64,000 nucleotides of DNA from Chaenocephalus aceratus (Eukaryota; Chordata; Actinopteri; Perciformes; Channichthyidae): assembly GCA_023974075.1 (NCBI GenBank), contig JAMFTG010000742.1, positions 1-64,000 on the forward strand. The letters run 5' to 3'. The position numbers and the translations under genes are program-made. How positions within the stretch are numbered: position 1 is the first letter of the stretch; each line of letters starts with the position of its first letter. The notes beneath the pieces are model-generated. The model was not told the origin of the DNA and ran no database searches. It saw nothing but the letters and a program-made list of their open reading frames with translations. Positions 1-12,100 of this stretch are shown piece by piece.

Positions 1-407
1 AGAAGAGGGGACACATGTTGATGTAGAAGAGACATGGAGAAGAGGGGACACATGTTGATGTAGAAGAGACATGGAGAAGAGGGGACAGGTGTTGATGTAG
101 AAGAGACATGAAGAAGAGGGGACACGTGTTGATGTAGAAGAGACGTGAAGAAGAGGGGACACGTGTTGATGTAGAAGAGACATGAAGAAGAGGGGACACA
201 TGTTGATGTAGAAGAGGACATGAAGAAGAGGGGACACATGTTGATGTAGAAGAGACATGAAGAAGAGGGGACACATGTTGATGTAGAAGAGACATGAGAA
301 GAGGGGACACATGTTGATGTAGAAGAGACATGAAGAAGAGGGGACACATGTTGATGTAGAAGAGACATGAAGAAGAGGGGACACATGTTGATGTAGGAGA
401 GACATGA
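1..407. repeat. Minisatellite, 37-bp unit, about 11 copies
   Basis: The start GAAGAGGGGACACATGTTG recurs at 37-bp spacing (positions 1, 38, 75, 112 and on) and the array is cut by the window edge. Copies differ mainly at ACACATG/ACACGTG. It lies downstream of gene 1. Confidence 0.95.
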
Positions 408-568
408 AGCGGGTAACGAGCAGGTTAATAAAATAGTCAGCAAAGACAGGAAGTTATGACGAGGCTCAGGAACGTGGGACGGGTGGAGCTCAACGTTGGA
501 AATATATTGGAATTTGGAGAAAGCACTCAGTATTGAGGAACAGTCAACATTCCAGAAGGAGGCCGTTA

Positions 569-1658
569 CGGCCCCTACACACGGCGGCGTGCGTTGCCGC
601 TTGGCGGTGGGCGTGTCTTGAGCTTGGGGAGTCAACGCGAGCAGCCCGACCAACAACCAACCACATGAATGTCCCGCCCCGGACATACAAAGCAAAGCAT
701 TCATGCTACATCCATGCTGGCTACATATACTGTCTGCTTGCTAGCTGTCCATTCAAACGAAGTACACTGGATATAAACTCCCCAACAGGCGAAAACCTAC
801 CAGTTTCCCCCACTGTCTCTGCCACCTCCCCCCATGCCTGGCTCCTCCGGTTTGTATCCCTGTATGTTCCCTACCGCCACGATCATTTTCTCCTCCTTTT
901 GTTGACATATGAGAAATAACTGCGGTCTGGCTCTCCCAACATACACCCGGTTTGATTGGCTACTGCTTGTACTGTCAGATTTACATACGAGGGATTTGAT
1001 TGGCTGACGCCTCCGTCGAGGCGGCAAAAGTAGAACATTGCTTTACGGAGCGTCCACACTACAGCTTCAAAAAATAGCTTGGAGCTGGGCGTGTCTGGAG
1101 CTTGGGGATTTTATTCAAGCAACACGACCAACAACCAATCACATGAATCTCCCGCCCCCGACATACAAAGCAAAAAACCCCGGGGATTGTATGGGAGCAA
1201 TATATATATATAAACTCCCCAAACAGGCGAAAACCTACCAGTTTCCCCCACTGTCTCTGCCACCTCCCTCCATGCTGGTTCCTCCGGGTTGTATCCCGGT
1301 AGGTGAAGAGGGTCTGGTCATACAAAACCGGGTGATTGCTACGGCGATAGTTAGTTTCTCCTCCGACTTTTTTTGAAATATAGAAATGAACGGCGGGATA
1401 TCTCTCCCAGCTTAGACGCGGTTTGATTGGCTACGGCTTCAGCTGTCAGATTTTCCGAAACGGGATTTGATTGGCTGGCGCTGGCTACTCCGGCGTCAGA
1501 AGTTGAACATTGTTCAACTTCTGTCGCCGGAGACGCCTGAGACGGACCGCTCTGCTACCCACAATTCAGTTCGGCGAAAAAGCGAGGCTACGTGACGTCA
1601 CCCCATTGAAAGTGAATGGGCAGATTGGAGCTGTCGACGCTGTAGTGTAGACGGGCCG
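569..1658. mobile_element. Two nested Harbinger-like MITEs
   Basis: The left end CGGCCCCTACACACGGCGGC follows TTA, and the right end (reading CGGCCCGTCTACACTACAGC on the other strand) is followed by TAA. A second left end, CGGAGCGTCCACACTACAGC, starts at 1046 after TTA. A full copy (1046-1658) therefore seems to sit in the remaining half of an older one (569-1042). Ends and interior match the MITE at 28708-29024, where this copy reads in the opposite direction. A three-base TWA target duplication is typical of the PIF/Harbinger superfamily. No transposase is visible. Confidence 0.7.
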
Positions 1659-1730
1659 TAACACTGTGGATGCCAACGGCTGTAAAACACCAAAGAAGAC
1701 GGATTCTGGTACTCAAAAAGTCAAAATAGT

Positions 1731-1775
1731 CCATCCATCCATCTTCTCCCACTTATCCGTGGTCGGGTCGCGGCC
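1731..1775 (-). mobile_element. Extreme 3' tail of a Rex/RTE-like LINE
   Basis: On the minus strand the tract ends in GATAAG..GGAGAAGATGGATGG, matching the 3' ends of the LINEs at 4758-5797 and 28058-29367, including the ATGG-repeat tail. Only about 45 bp remain. Confidence 0.6.
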
Positions 1776-1779
1776 CAAT

Positions 1780-2428
1780 AGTGCCAAATATAACTGCTAA
1801 TGATATTTAGGAGATCTGAAATTAAATCAGTTTAACAGCAAGGACGAATGAAATTATGGCATATCTGGAAAAACCACATAAAGAGTAGAGTTTATAACTA
1901 GATTATTAACTAAAGTCTGTTCAATGTTCCCGGCAACTTTAGAAAACATGTTATTTGTCCCAGGTTTCGATGAAGACACTCTGGACTCGATGATACTCAC
2001 TGAGTCTACAGCAATGGGAAGAGAGTGGAGCACCAAACAACTTCAGGTCCGAATGGCTTTATTCAAATATCACAACAACACAGGATTAATATCTAGAATA
2101 AAGGTTTGTTTGTTTTCTCCTCAGAGTAATCATCTTTCAGGCATGACGTTACACACTCTGGACAGTAGGTGGCGGCATTCACCTTAAGCTGTTTCCTAAT
2201 GATAACTTCAGAAATGTCTTCCAATCACTGACCATCGAAACAGAGATATGGAAACTTCATCTGTAATTTCTCTGAGAGTTAAAGGTTAAATTGGCAATAA
2301 TTTTTTAAGCAAATTAAATGGTAAAAAACGTACAAATAAAGCGTGGGACCTGGGTTTCTTGGCTCCAGAAGAAGTTCCTGACGTTGGTTTACCCAATCCC
2401 ACTATTCTATAACTATAATACAGCAAAC
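1780..2428. other. Unassigned intergenic tract
   Basis: Downstream of gene 1. It holds short open stretches on both strands (for example 1924-2187 on plus) with no recognisable protein family, splice context or repeat signature. I do not call a gene here. Confidence 0.4.
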
Positions 2429-2923
2429 CAGGGGTGTCAAACTCAAGGCCCGGGGGCCAAATCCGGCCCGCGACTTCATTTTTCTGTGGCCCCACAAGAG
2501 CTTGCAAAAAATATGATATGTTTATTATACGGTTACATGCTACTTTACAGAAGCACGTTGCCCATAAACTACATGTCCCACAATGCATCTCAGAATTTTC
2601 TTTTTTTAAATGTAACTTCTTCAAAATGTCACTTAATTTTTTTTATTTTGACTTTTCTTTTTAAATCATTTTGGGACATTCGCACTGAAGAGACTTGCAA
2701 TTATTTGCCCCAGACTTCTGCTTTCAGACGTAGTTAATTATGAAGTTTTTACCCTATCCGATGATAATCCAATGCAGAGGCAATAATGTAATATAATACA
2801 TTATTTGATATATATTAAGTATTTATATATGTATTTTTATATAGTCTTAACGTTACAACCGGCACTTTGAGTGCAGCCATAATGTGAATGTGGCCCTCAT
2901 TGAAATTGAGTTTGACACCCCTG
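2429..2923. mobile_element. hAT-type MITE, 495 bp
   Basis: Terminal inverted repeats CAGGGGTGTCAAACTCAA at both ends, flanked by near-identical 8-bp target duplications, CAGCAAAC (2421-2428) and CAGTAAAC (2924-2931). Both the ends and the 8-bp duplication are typical of hAT elements. The interior is AT-rich and non-coding. Confidence 0.9.
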
Positions 2924-3109
2924 CAGTAAACGATCAAAACACACACGAGCGAATAAAAAAATAAATGTTTTGCAACTCAAGTTCTCCACAGAACGACAAG
3001 CTGAAAGTAAGAAAGCAGTTTTCCTGAACCACACGTCAGGAGAAGATATACTATGAAAGGTAAAGTAAGGCCTCCAGTTAAAGGTCAGAGGTCAAGAGAG
3101 GAGCTTTCT

Positions 3110-6100
3110 CTAGTAGCTCTGCATGGCCATGGACGATCCTCCGCCGTCGTGCTTTCTGATCTGATGGATCATCAGGACGCTCATCAGCAGGGCCAGCAGC
3201 TGGGAAAAAGACAGGAAGACGGTTAAAAGAAACCGACCAATCAGAAGACACTATTGCGGAAGAGAAAAATAAAAAGGTAAGCAAATTTAAAATCCACTTA
3301 TTTTTACCCCATGAAGCGTTTTACCTCGTAACTAACTTGCTCGGAACAACAAATTCTACATTTACTTCGGTTATGTTGAGGTCCAAAAGCAACGTCAACA
3401 TTGCCGTTAAATCAAAAACAGTGCAAAATAAGACCCAATTTTAATATTGTTTTTTTTTATCAGTATTCGAGTAAGAAGTCTTGTGTTGAACCCAAACGAA
3501 TAATCTTTGTATTCAAGGTTTGGTTGTTCTTTCTAATCTCGTTCAATCAATAAACAATCGTTATGGTCTAACATTAGAGTATCGGTCATTGATGGACAGC
3601 AGAGGCGGCGCTAGGGGGTGGCTACTTGGGCTCAAGCCCCGGATCTCCTACAATCCTAAATCCGCCTCTGATGGACCGGCACCAGAGAAGTTAGCCAAGA
3701 TTCTCCTCAAAACACAACGACTTCTTAAGACCTCAAAATGTTACGTTTAGAACTTCGACCGAAGACTAGGAGAGAAATAACGTTGTGCTGGGGAAAATAC
3801 ACGTTGTCTTCTTCGACTATGGGTTTTCGGATGGGCAGTGATGGGTGTGGCCTTGCAGCTGAGAAGGCAGGGCGTCTTTCATGTTGTTGATACCAACGAG
3901 AGCACGCATACGTTGGTATCAACAACATGAAAGATGCCCTGCCTTCTCAGCTGCAAGCTCACACCCATCACTGCCCATCCGAAAACCCATAGTCGAAGAA
4001 GACAACGTGTATTTTCCCCAGCACAACGTTATTAACCAGAGACGTCCCGACGCCTGATGACGCCAAACCGATGTACGACTCTGTTCGGTACCTCCTGACT
4101 TTAGACGATATAAGCTTGATGTGACTTCCTGCTCCTTTGAGCTGCATACCTCGTGTGTGTAAGTTGAACCATATCCTTTGTATGTGACTTAACTCGGCTC
4201 CTTCTTGCAAGAATAAATTAGTACCTGACTATTGATTCTCAACCCGGTGTCGAGTGATATTTTCCTTACACTTTGCTGGTGCATTTTTTAGCTCCAATGA
4301 ATTAGTAGACCTTAAATGAAACGGAACAGCAAAGCAATGTGTCGAAGTCAACCCGAGCTGAAGCGAAGTTCATCTTTTCATACTTCAGTGTTGGGGGCGC
4401 TGCTGAGTGGTGCCGAACCATCAACACGGACACAAAGAAGAATAAATAAGAAACTTACTGCGAGGATTGCAAACGTGAAGCAGATGCCCATAATGACCTT
4501 GAAGAAGAAGTTGGCAATCACAAAGACAGCACTGCTGCAGCTCTGCAGGAGAAGAAGATGGAGAAAGGGTCGTTATCTGGAAACGGCACAGGAAGGAGAA
4601 CTGGATGGTGTCTTGGTTAATTGGTTAATTGATTGAATACCGTCGCGTAGATCTGGTCTGGGCCAAAGCGTCCCTGCAAGAAAAACAAGGTACAGAAAGT
4701 CATAAACAAGTCTTAAAAACAGCTATAGATGCATTTAAACAGAAGTGAACCACACATTCACGTTCAACGTTGCGTGGAAGTCGGAAACAGTACCGAAGGA
4801 GTGGCAGAGCGGGGTGGTGGTTCAGAGGGTGTGTGCCAATTACAGAGGCGTCACACTACTCAGCCTCCCCGGGAAAAGTTTACTCCAAGGTGCTCGAGAG
4901 GAGGGTCAGGCCGATTGTGGAACCTCAGATTGAGGAGGAACAATGCGGATTCCGTCCTGGTCGTGGAACGACGGATCAGCTTTTCCCTCTCGCAAGGATC
5001 CTGGAGGGGGTCTGGGAGTATGCTTATCCGGTCTACATGTGTGTTGTAGACTTGGAGAAGGCGTATGACCGAGTTCCCAGGGAGTTACTGTGGGAGGTGC
5101 TGCGGGAGTATGGGGTGAGGGGGGCTCTACTCAGGGCCATCCAATCTCTGTGCTCCCAAAGCGAGAGCTGTGTCCGGGTCCTCGGCAGGAAGTCGGACCC
5201 ATTCCGGTGAGGGTTGGCCTCCGCCAGGGCTGCGCTTTGTCACCAATCCTGTTTGTAATATACATGGATCGGGTTTGGAGGCGTAGTCGTGGGGGGGGGG
5301 GGTCTGCAGTTCGGTGGACTAAGGATTGCACCACTGCTTTTTGCAGATGATGTGGTTCTGATGGCTTCATCGGTCTGCGACCTTCAGCACTCACTGGATC
5401 GGTTCACCACCGAGTTCGGTCATCAGGGAGGGACTCGGAGTTGAGCCGCTCGGAGTTGAGCCGCGGAGTTGAGCCGCTCGGAGTTGAGCCGCTCGGAGTT
5501 GAGCCGCTCCTCCTTCGCGTCGAAAGGAGCCAGTTGAGGTGGTTCGGGCACCTAGTTAGGATGCCACCTGGGCGCCTCCCTAGGGAGGTGTTCCAGGCAC
5601 GTCCAGCTGGGAAGAGACCAAGGGGTAGACCTAGGACCAGGTGGAGGGATTATATCTCTTCGCTGGCCTGGGAGCGCCTTGGGACCCCCCAGTCAGAGCT
5701 GGTTGATGAGGGGAAAGGAACGTTTGGGGCTCTCTGCTGGAACTGATACCCCCGAGACCCGACCACGGATAAGCGGAGAAGATGGATGGATGGATGGACC
5801 ACACATCGCAAAGAGGAGGTTATTTAAGGCATCCCAATCCCTTAATAAACCTTTACTGTATTAACTAAACCTGTAAATACATGAACACCCTGGGTAATGC
5901 CACAGTTCATCTTTAAGCGTATAGTTATGTTCTGATCCTGTGATGATAACTCCTTCTTGCTTTACTCAGACAAGTTTCACTTTCTAAGCAATACTGAGAA
6001 TTGTAGTTCGTGGTTTTACCCTCGTAAAAATCACTGTTTAGAGTTTTGAAGAAACCCAAACACAGAACTGCCATAGTGTTTTAGGGATATAGGATTCAGT

Positions 6101-9100
6101 ATCTTAATCTGTTCATTGTGTGGACGGAAGAAGCTCGAATGGCACCTCATAGACCATCCATACCATCATTACCTAAAATCATACACAGCTTCCAGACTAT
6201 TTGGTCCGTGTAGTGAGGAAAAAGTGGCTTTCATTTTTACACAAGAAGTCATTTTTACTTTGAAATGGGGCTGACTGATTACTTATACATTTCTAAACCT
6301 GGTCTTTCATTTTCATTTAACAAAACCTACCACATTGGCTTTACATCCAGATGAAAAGGGGAATCCTGTACGTTGCATCTTGCACTCACAGGACTGAGGG
6401 ATGTATATTCCCCAGTCGCTGGAGCTGACCACACCACAGCATTGGAACTGAAGACATGCGAGACAAAGGGTTACACAAGGTGGGCGTTTAGCCTGGGAAC
6501 TATCCGTTTCCAAAGCTTCTGATGGGTTGAGATAAGAAGTACTTTACTGATCCTAATTTGGGATTTGTTTGCATTGCAGCAGCATAAAAAGACAAGGCAG
6601 TGTACATTAGAGGAATTAAAAGACTAGAAAAAAACAATCCAAAATGTAAACATCTCAAATAGAAATTGAACAGCTTTAAAAAGTAGAAAATATACATGTT
6701 GAAATACATTGCCCCCCCTAGTGGCTGAAATATGTTACAGCATTACTACGTCTAAAACCATACAAATATTTCGCATATCAATATTTTAATAGATGTAATA
6801 AAATGATTGTTACGATACAAATCTGAATAATATCATGTTTTGTTTGAAATAATTTCATTTTTGAGCAGTCGCATGTTGTGTCGTGTGTGTGTGACGTGTG
6901 AGGTTAAGTGATTCAGCTATTGTATTACAAGAATTAGCAGTAATGGATATTCCAGCCGCTCAAAATTCACCCTCTCCTTCTTGGAGCAGAGATGGACCTT
7001 GTTAAAGCCTCTGCTGTCGCACCTGTTGCACTTGAGCATCTTCGAAGGAAACAGCTATCCAAATGTATACAAGATGCTCCAGTTGGCACAGACTCTGCCT
7101 ATCGGATCTGCCACCTCTGAGAGAAGTTTTTCTGCAATGAGGAGAATTCGGAACTGGCTCGGCTTGCGGTCACCGAATGGAAGGAACAAGATTTTCCTCA
7201 TTTGCGGTTCTTCACATTGAGGACGACATAACCGCACAGCTGTCACCTGAGGGGATAGTGGACATATATGCGGAACGTACAAAAAGGCGTCGACTTCTGC
7301 ACTAAGGTACATGTAGGACACTGGTTAATAATATTGTAGCGTGTTCAAGTAACCAAGGGATATAGTTATCAAATAAGTACAAGATGTGCACAGTTATGAT
7401 AAGTTTTACAGTTAAGTAATGCACTGTTGTTTGGGGGAGAGACCTATGGGCTCAGAACAGTCTAATAATACACACATGCGCACAGAAGGATTAAAACTTG
7501 TATTTCCGGATCCACACTTGTGTTTTTCAATGCACACACAAATGTATTCCGTTTCATATACATGTAAATAAAATCCAAATACAGAAAGAAGTTTTACATA
7601 AGTATTTTTGATCCTCACTTATTAGTTTCCCGTTTAAATCCTGAACCTGCAACACAAACAGCTTCCTGTGCACGGATCGCTGTGCATTCGTGTGTGGGTT
7701 TTTTGAGACTCCCCTGACGGTCAGCCGATTCGTACTTGTAATTATTTCTATCTATAGCCAATCAGATGTCTCCTCAATTCTAAGCCAATCACATGAGCGC
7801 GCCCCCACGAGGGTAGATTTCTTGCGTTCATGACGTAGCGGTTCATGTACGCATTTTGCGCAGTCCGGAGCCGACAGGTCCATGGAGCCTGCCTGCAGGC
7901 GCTAATGTCAGGACACCTCCACTCTCAGTACAGCGCCACTTTCCGAACAGGAAATGCACGAAAATACAAGCCTTTATATTATTAAGGTACAGCGCCACTT
8001 TCCAAACCATGGATGAATGCTTGTGTACACAAAAACGGCAGGCAAACCCGTTTTAAATGTGTGTTTCCTGTATGGCGAATACAGCTGCTTTATTTATGTC
8101 TGTTAGGTTAGCTTAGCCTAATCGATCAGTGCACTACGAAGCCAGTGCTAGACGGTGAACTGTCAACGGGGGGAGCCCCGCCGGTCATTATCGGCCGATA
8201 TTCACTCTTAATAGTTTGATCGGTGCTCTCTATAAAGGCCGACCAGGAGAGCTGGATCTGATCCATATGGACATAAACGCGAGTGAAGTGTAACCGGACG
8301 CGAGAGAGAGATCAGATCAGCTGCTGAGTCTGACCGAGACACGCTGCTCTGCATGAGCCTGATGCTCCGCTCTCTGTTCAGCGAGCTGACCGGACTGCGC
8401 AAAATGCGTATATGAAGTAATCTTACCCTCGTGGGGGCGCGCTCATGTGATTGGCTTAGAATGAAGGAGACATCTGATTGGCTATAGATAGAAAAAATTA
8501 CAAGTACGAATCGGCTGACCGTCAGGGGAGTCTCAAAAAACCCACACACGAATGCACAGCGATCCGTGCACAGGAAGCTGGTTGTGTTGCAGGTTCAGGG
8601 GATTTAAACGGGAAACTAATAAGTGAGGATCAAAAATACTTATGTAAAACTTCTTTCTGTATTTGGATTTTATTTACATGTATATGAAACGGAATACATT
8701 TGTGTGTGCATTGAAAAACACAAGTGTGGATCCGGAAATACAAGTTTTAATCCTTCTGTGCGCATGTGTGTATTATTAGACTGTTCTGAGCCCATAGAGA
8801 CCGCCCCTTCCATGAGTGTGTGTGTACAGCGGGCATGAGGCGTGCATGACGGGACAAGTTGTGTTCGTATGTGGAAAAGTCATACTCAGTGCGGTGAATG
8901 CTGGCTTTATTGCTACTGTATCCGTAGCGAGTGTGTAAGGAATGGAATATTAAATATGAAATCGAACATAAATGTAAAATGTACAGTGTGAGTTTTTATC
9001 ACATATTAATGTAATGTAATCAATAATGTACAACCCTTATATAAAATAAATAAAAACGGTTTACTTCCTCTTACGTACATTGGAAAGCATTCATCCTAGA

Positions 9101-12100
9101 AGAAACATGTTTGGGTTAGTTAGCTAGACTACATTTGAAAGAGTTTAAAAGTGCATTTACAAAATCTTCGAAAGCCATTAGCATATTTCTCGATTCTTTC
9201 TCTTCCATGATTTGCTTTGCCACTTCAGCGGAGAGGGTGTCAAAAGAATCATTCAGCTATAAAAAAAGAAACAACAACATTAGCATCAAGACCGAGAGAG
9301 AAGGTTTTAAGAATGTTAAGAAAGTAAATAAACTTAAAACTTAAACTAGCATCAAGTTCGGGAAAACACCATTTAAAGAAAGTGTAGTTTTGTAACATCT
9401 TCTAGCAGAAAAGCTTAAATATACAATTCTTAATGATGTTTTCATTGGTTTTATAATCACTTAAAACTTAAAGGTAACTAGACGGAGTGTTAGCATCAAG
9501 GTAGCTAGAGATAGCGTTAGCATAAAGGTAGAATGAGAGAATGTTAGCATCATCATCGATAGAGATGTTAGCATTAGGGTAAATAGAGAGACTGTAGCAT
9601 CAAGGTAGATAGAGAGAATGTTAGCATAAAGGTAACTAGACGGAGTGTTAGCATCACGGTAGCTAGAGATAGCGTTAGCATAAAGGTAACTAGACGGAGT
9701 GTTAGCATCACGGTAGCTAGAGATAGCGTTAGCATAAAGGTAACTAGACGGAGTGTTAGCATCACGGTAGCTAGAGATAGCGTTAGCATAAAGGTAACTA
9801 GACGGAGTGTTAGCATCACGGTAGCTAGAGATAGCGTTAGCATAAAGGTAACTAGACGGAGTGTTAGCATCACGGTAGCTAGAGATAGCGTTAGCATAAA
9901 GGTAACTAGACAGAGTGTTAGCATCACGGTAGCTAGAGATAGCGTTAGCATAAAGGTAACTAGACGGAGTGTTAGCATCACGGTAGCTAGAGATAGCGTT
10001 AGCATAAAGGTAACTAGACGGAGTGTTAGCGCATCACGGTAGCTAGACTGAGTGTTAGCATCAAGGTAGCTGGACAGAGTGTTAGCATAAGGTAGCTAGA
10101 CGGAGTGTTAGCATCAAGGTAGCTGGACAGAGTGTTAGCATAAGGTAGCTAGACGGAGTGTTAGCATCAAGGTAGCTGGACAGAGTGTTAGCATCAAGGT
10201 AGCTGGACAGAGTGTTAGCATCAAGGTAGCTGGACAGAGTGTTAGCATAAGGTAGCTAGACGGAGTGTTAGCATCAAGGTAGCTGGACAGAGTGTTAGCA
10301 TAAATGTAGCTTGACGGGGTGTTAGCGTCAAGGTAGCTGGACAAAGTGTTAGCATCAAGGTAGAACGAGATGTTAGTGTAACAGAGTTATAAAGGTTGGT
10401 GTAAAATCCGGGTTAAATTGGAGAAGTACGCCATCTGGTGTTACAAACGCGTGCCTGCATTGCTGTAGCTTTGTTACCGCAATGGATTGTGGGAGGTTCT
10501 CATACCGCGTGAGGATCTGTTGAGAGTAAAGTGCTATTGTATTATGTCTGTGGACAAAATGTATGTTATTATTTTATTAGGACAATAACGTTCTGTTGTG
10601 TTTGTTTAGTGTAATGTTAGTCGTTTAATGCTCACAGCAACACGTTTTTTGTGTGATTCGCTATTTGTGTTATATGATTTCGTCAATAGCTAACTTGAGC
10701 TAATAGGCTAACGTGAGCGTGGTGCTATCTCTCCAACAGAACGCAGCTCACGTGTCCATTGTATGTGTCCATTGCCATGCAGGTATGTGAGTTTTGTACA
10801 CCAGTTTGTTTATGTTTAATGTTACACATTGTTTATACTACCACTATACGATCATTGTTGTGTTGTTGATTATTGGACACTTATTTTGTTCCAGCTCTGA
10901 GTGGTCTGTTGCTGAGGGGACACTACACCGGGGTTACATTAGCATCATCATAAATAGAGATGTTAGCCTCATGATAGAGATGTTAGCATTAGGGTAAATA
11001 GAGAGAATGTTAGCATTAGGGTAAATAGAGAGAATGTTAGCATTAGGGTAAATAGAGAGAATGTTAGTATGGAGTCAGATTTGGGTCAATACTCTATGCG
11101 CTCGCTCGCGAGAGAGACTGCCCTCTTGCTCCCTGTCAGCCTCACTCGCTCGCGGAGTTTGTCTGCGGGCGTGAAAAGTTTCTGACACTTTGGGGCGGAG
11201 CCACTGGACTTTGATTGACAGCTGCAAGGAAGCCCGGAGTTGCCAGGTTTGATAAATGCCTGAACTACCAAGAGCCGAGGAGTGAGAGCTGCTAGATCAG
11301 TTGGACGAGACTGAATGGTAAAGTTGTCCATAAAAAACTATTATATTCGTAAAGTGTACAGCTAATATATATATATATATATATATATATGAATTAATTT
11401 CATATAAAAAAATGACATTAATTATAGGAGTGCAATACTTTTACAAACACTATAGTAATAATATGCATTCATTATGACAATATCATGCTATTACTATAGG
11501 AGTGTTCTACAGTGTGTTCAAAAAACAGAAACACAATATATTATACTATTTAAAATAATATAGGAATTCTACAAAGATCTAGATACAGAGTATTACTATT
11601 GAAATATTATAGGGCTACTATAGCTAATAAAATGGCACTACAGAATAAACTATAGTAATACAATAGCTGGTGAAAAATACTACAGAACTCTACAAACTTA
11701 CTAAAGGACACTACACAACTCTTACAGTATACTATAGTATTAATATAGTTCATTTCGTAAGGGAGGTGCGTACAGCAGACAGTATAGCTAGCCGTTTGAC
11801 AGATACAGCCCACTCAAAAATATATTGTTTTATATAACATTAATTAATATATATATTAGCTGTACACTTTACGAATATAATAGTTTTTTATGGACAACTT
11901 TACCATTCAATCTCGTCCAACTGATCTAGCAGCTGTCACTCCTCGGCTCTTGGTAGTTCAGGCATTTATCAAACCTGGCAACTCCGGGCTTCCGGGGTTT
12001 AATCTGCGCGCAAGGGTCATTTCATGCGCGTGTAAAAGCACATGTCCCGCTCGTGAGTAGCTTGTTTTGCGCGCTAGAATATTGACCCAAATCTGACTCA

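Noticed and set aside
1924..2187. Possible small gene downstream of gene 1
   Set aside because: An open frame of 87 codons without family similarity or splice context, about what chance predicts.
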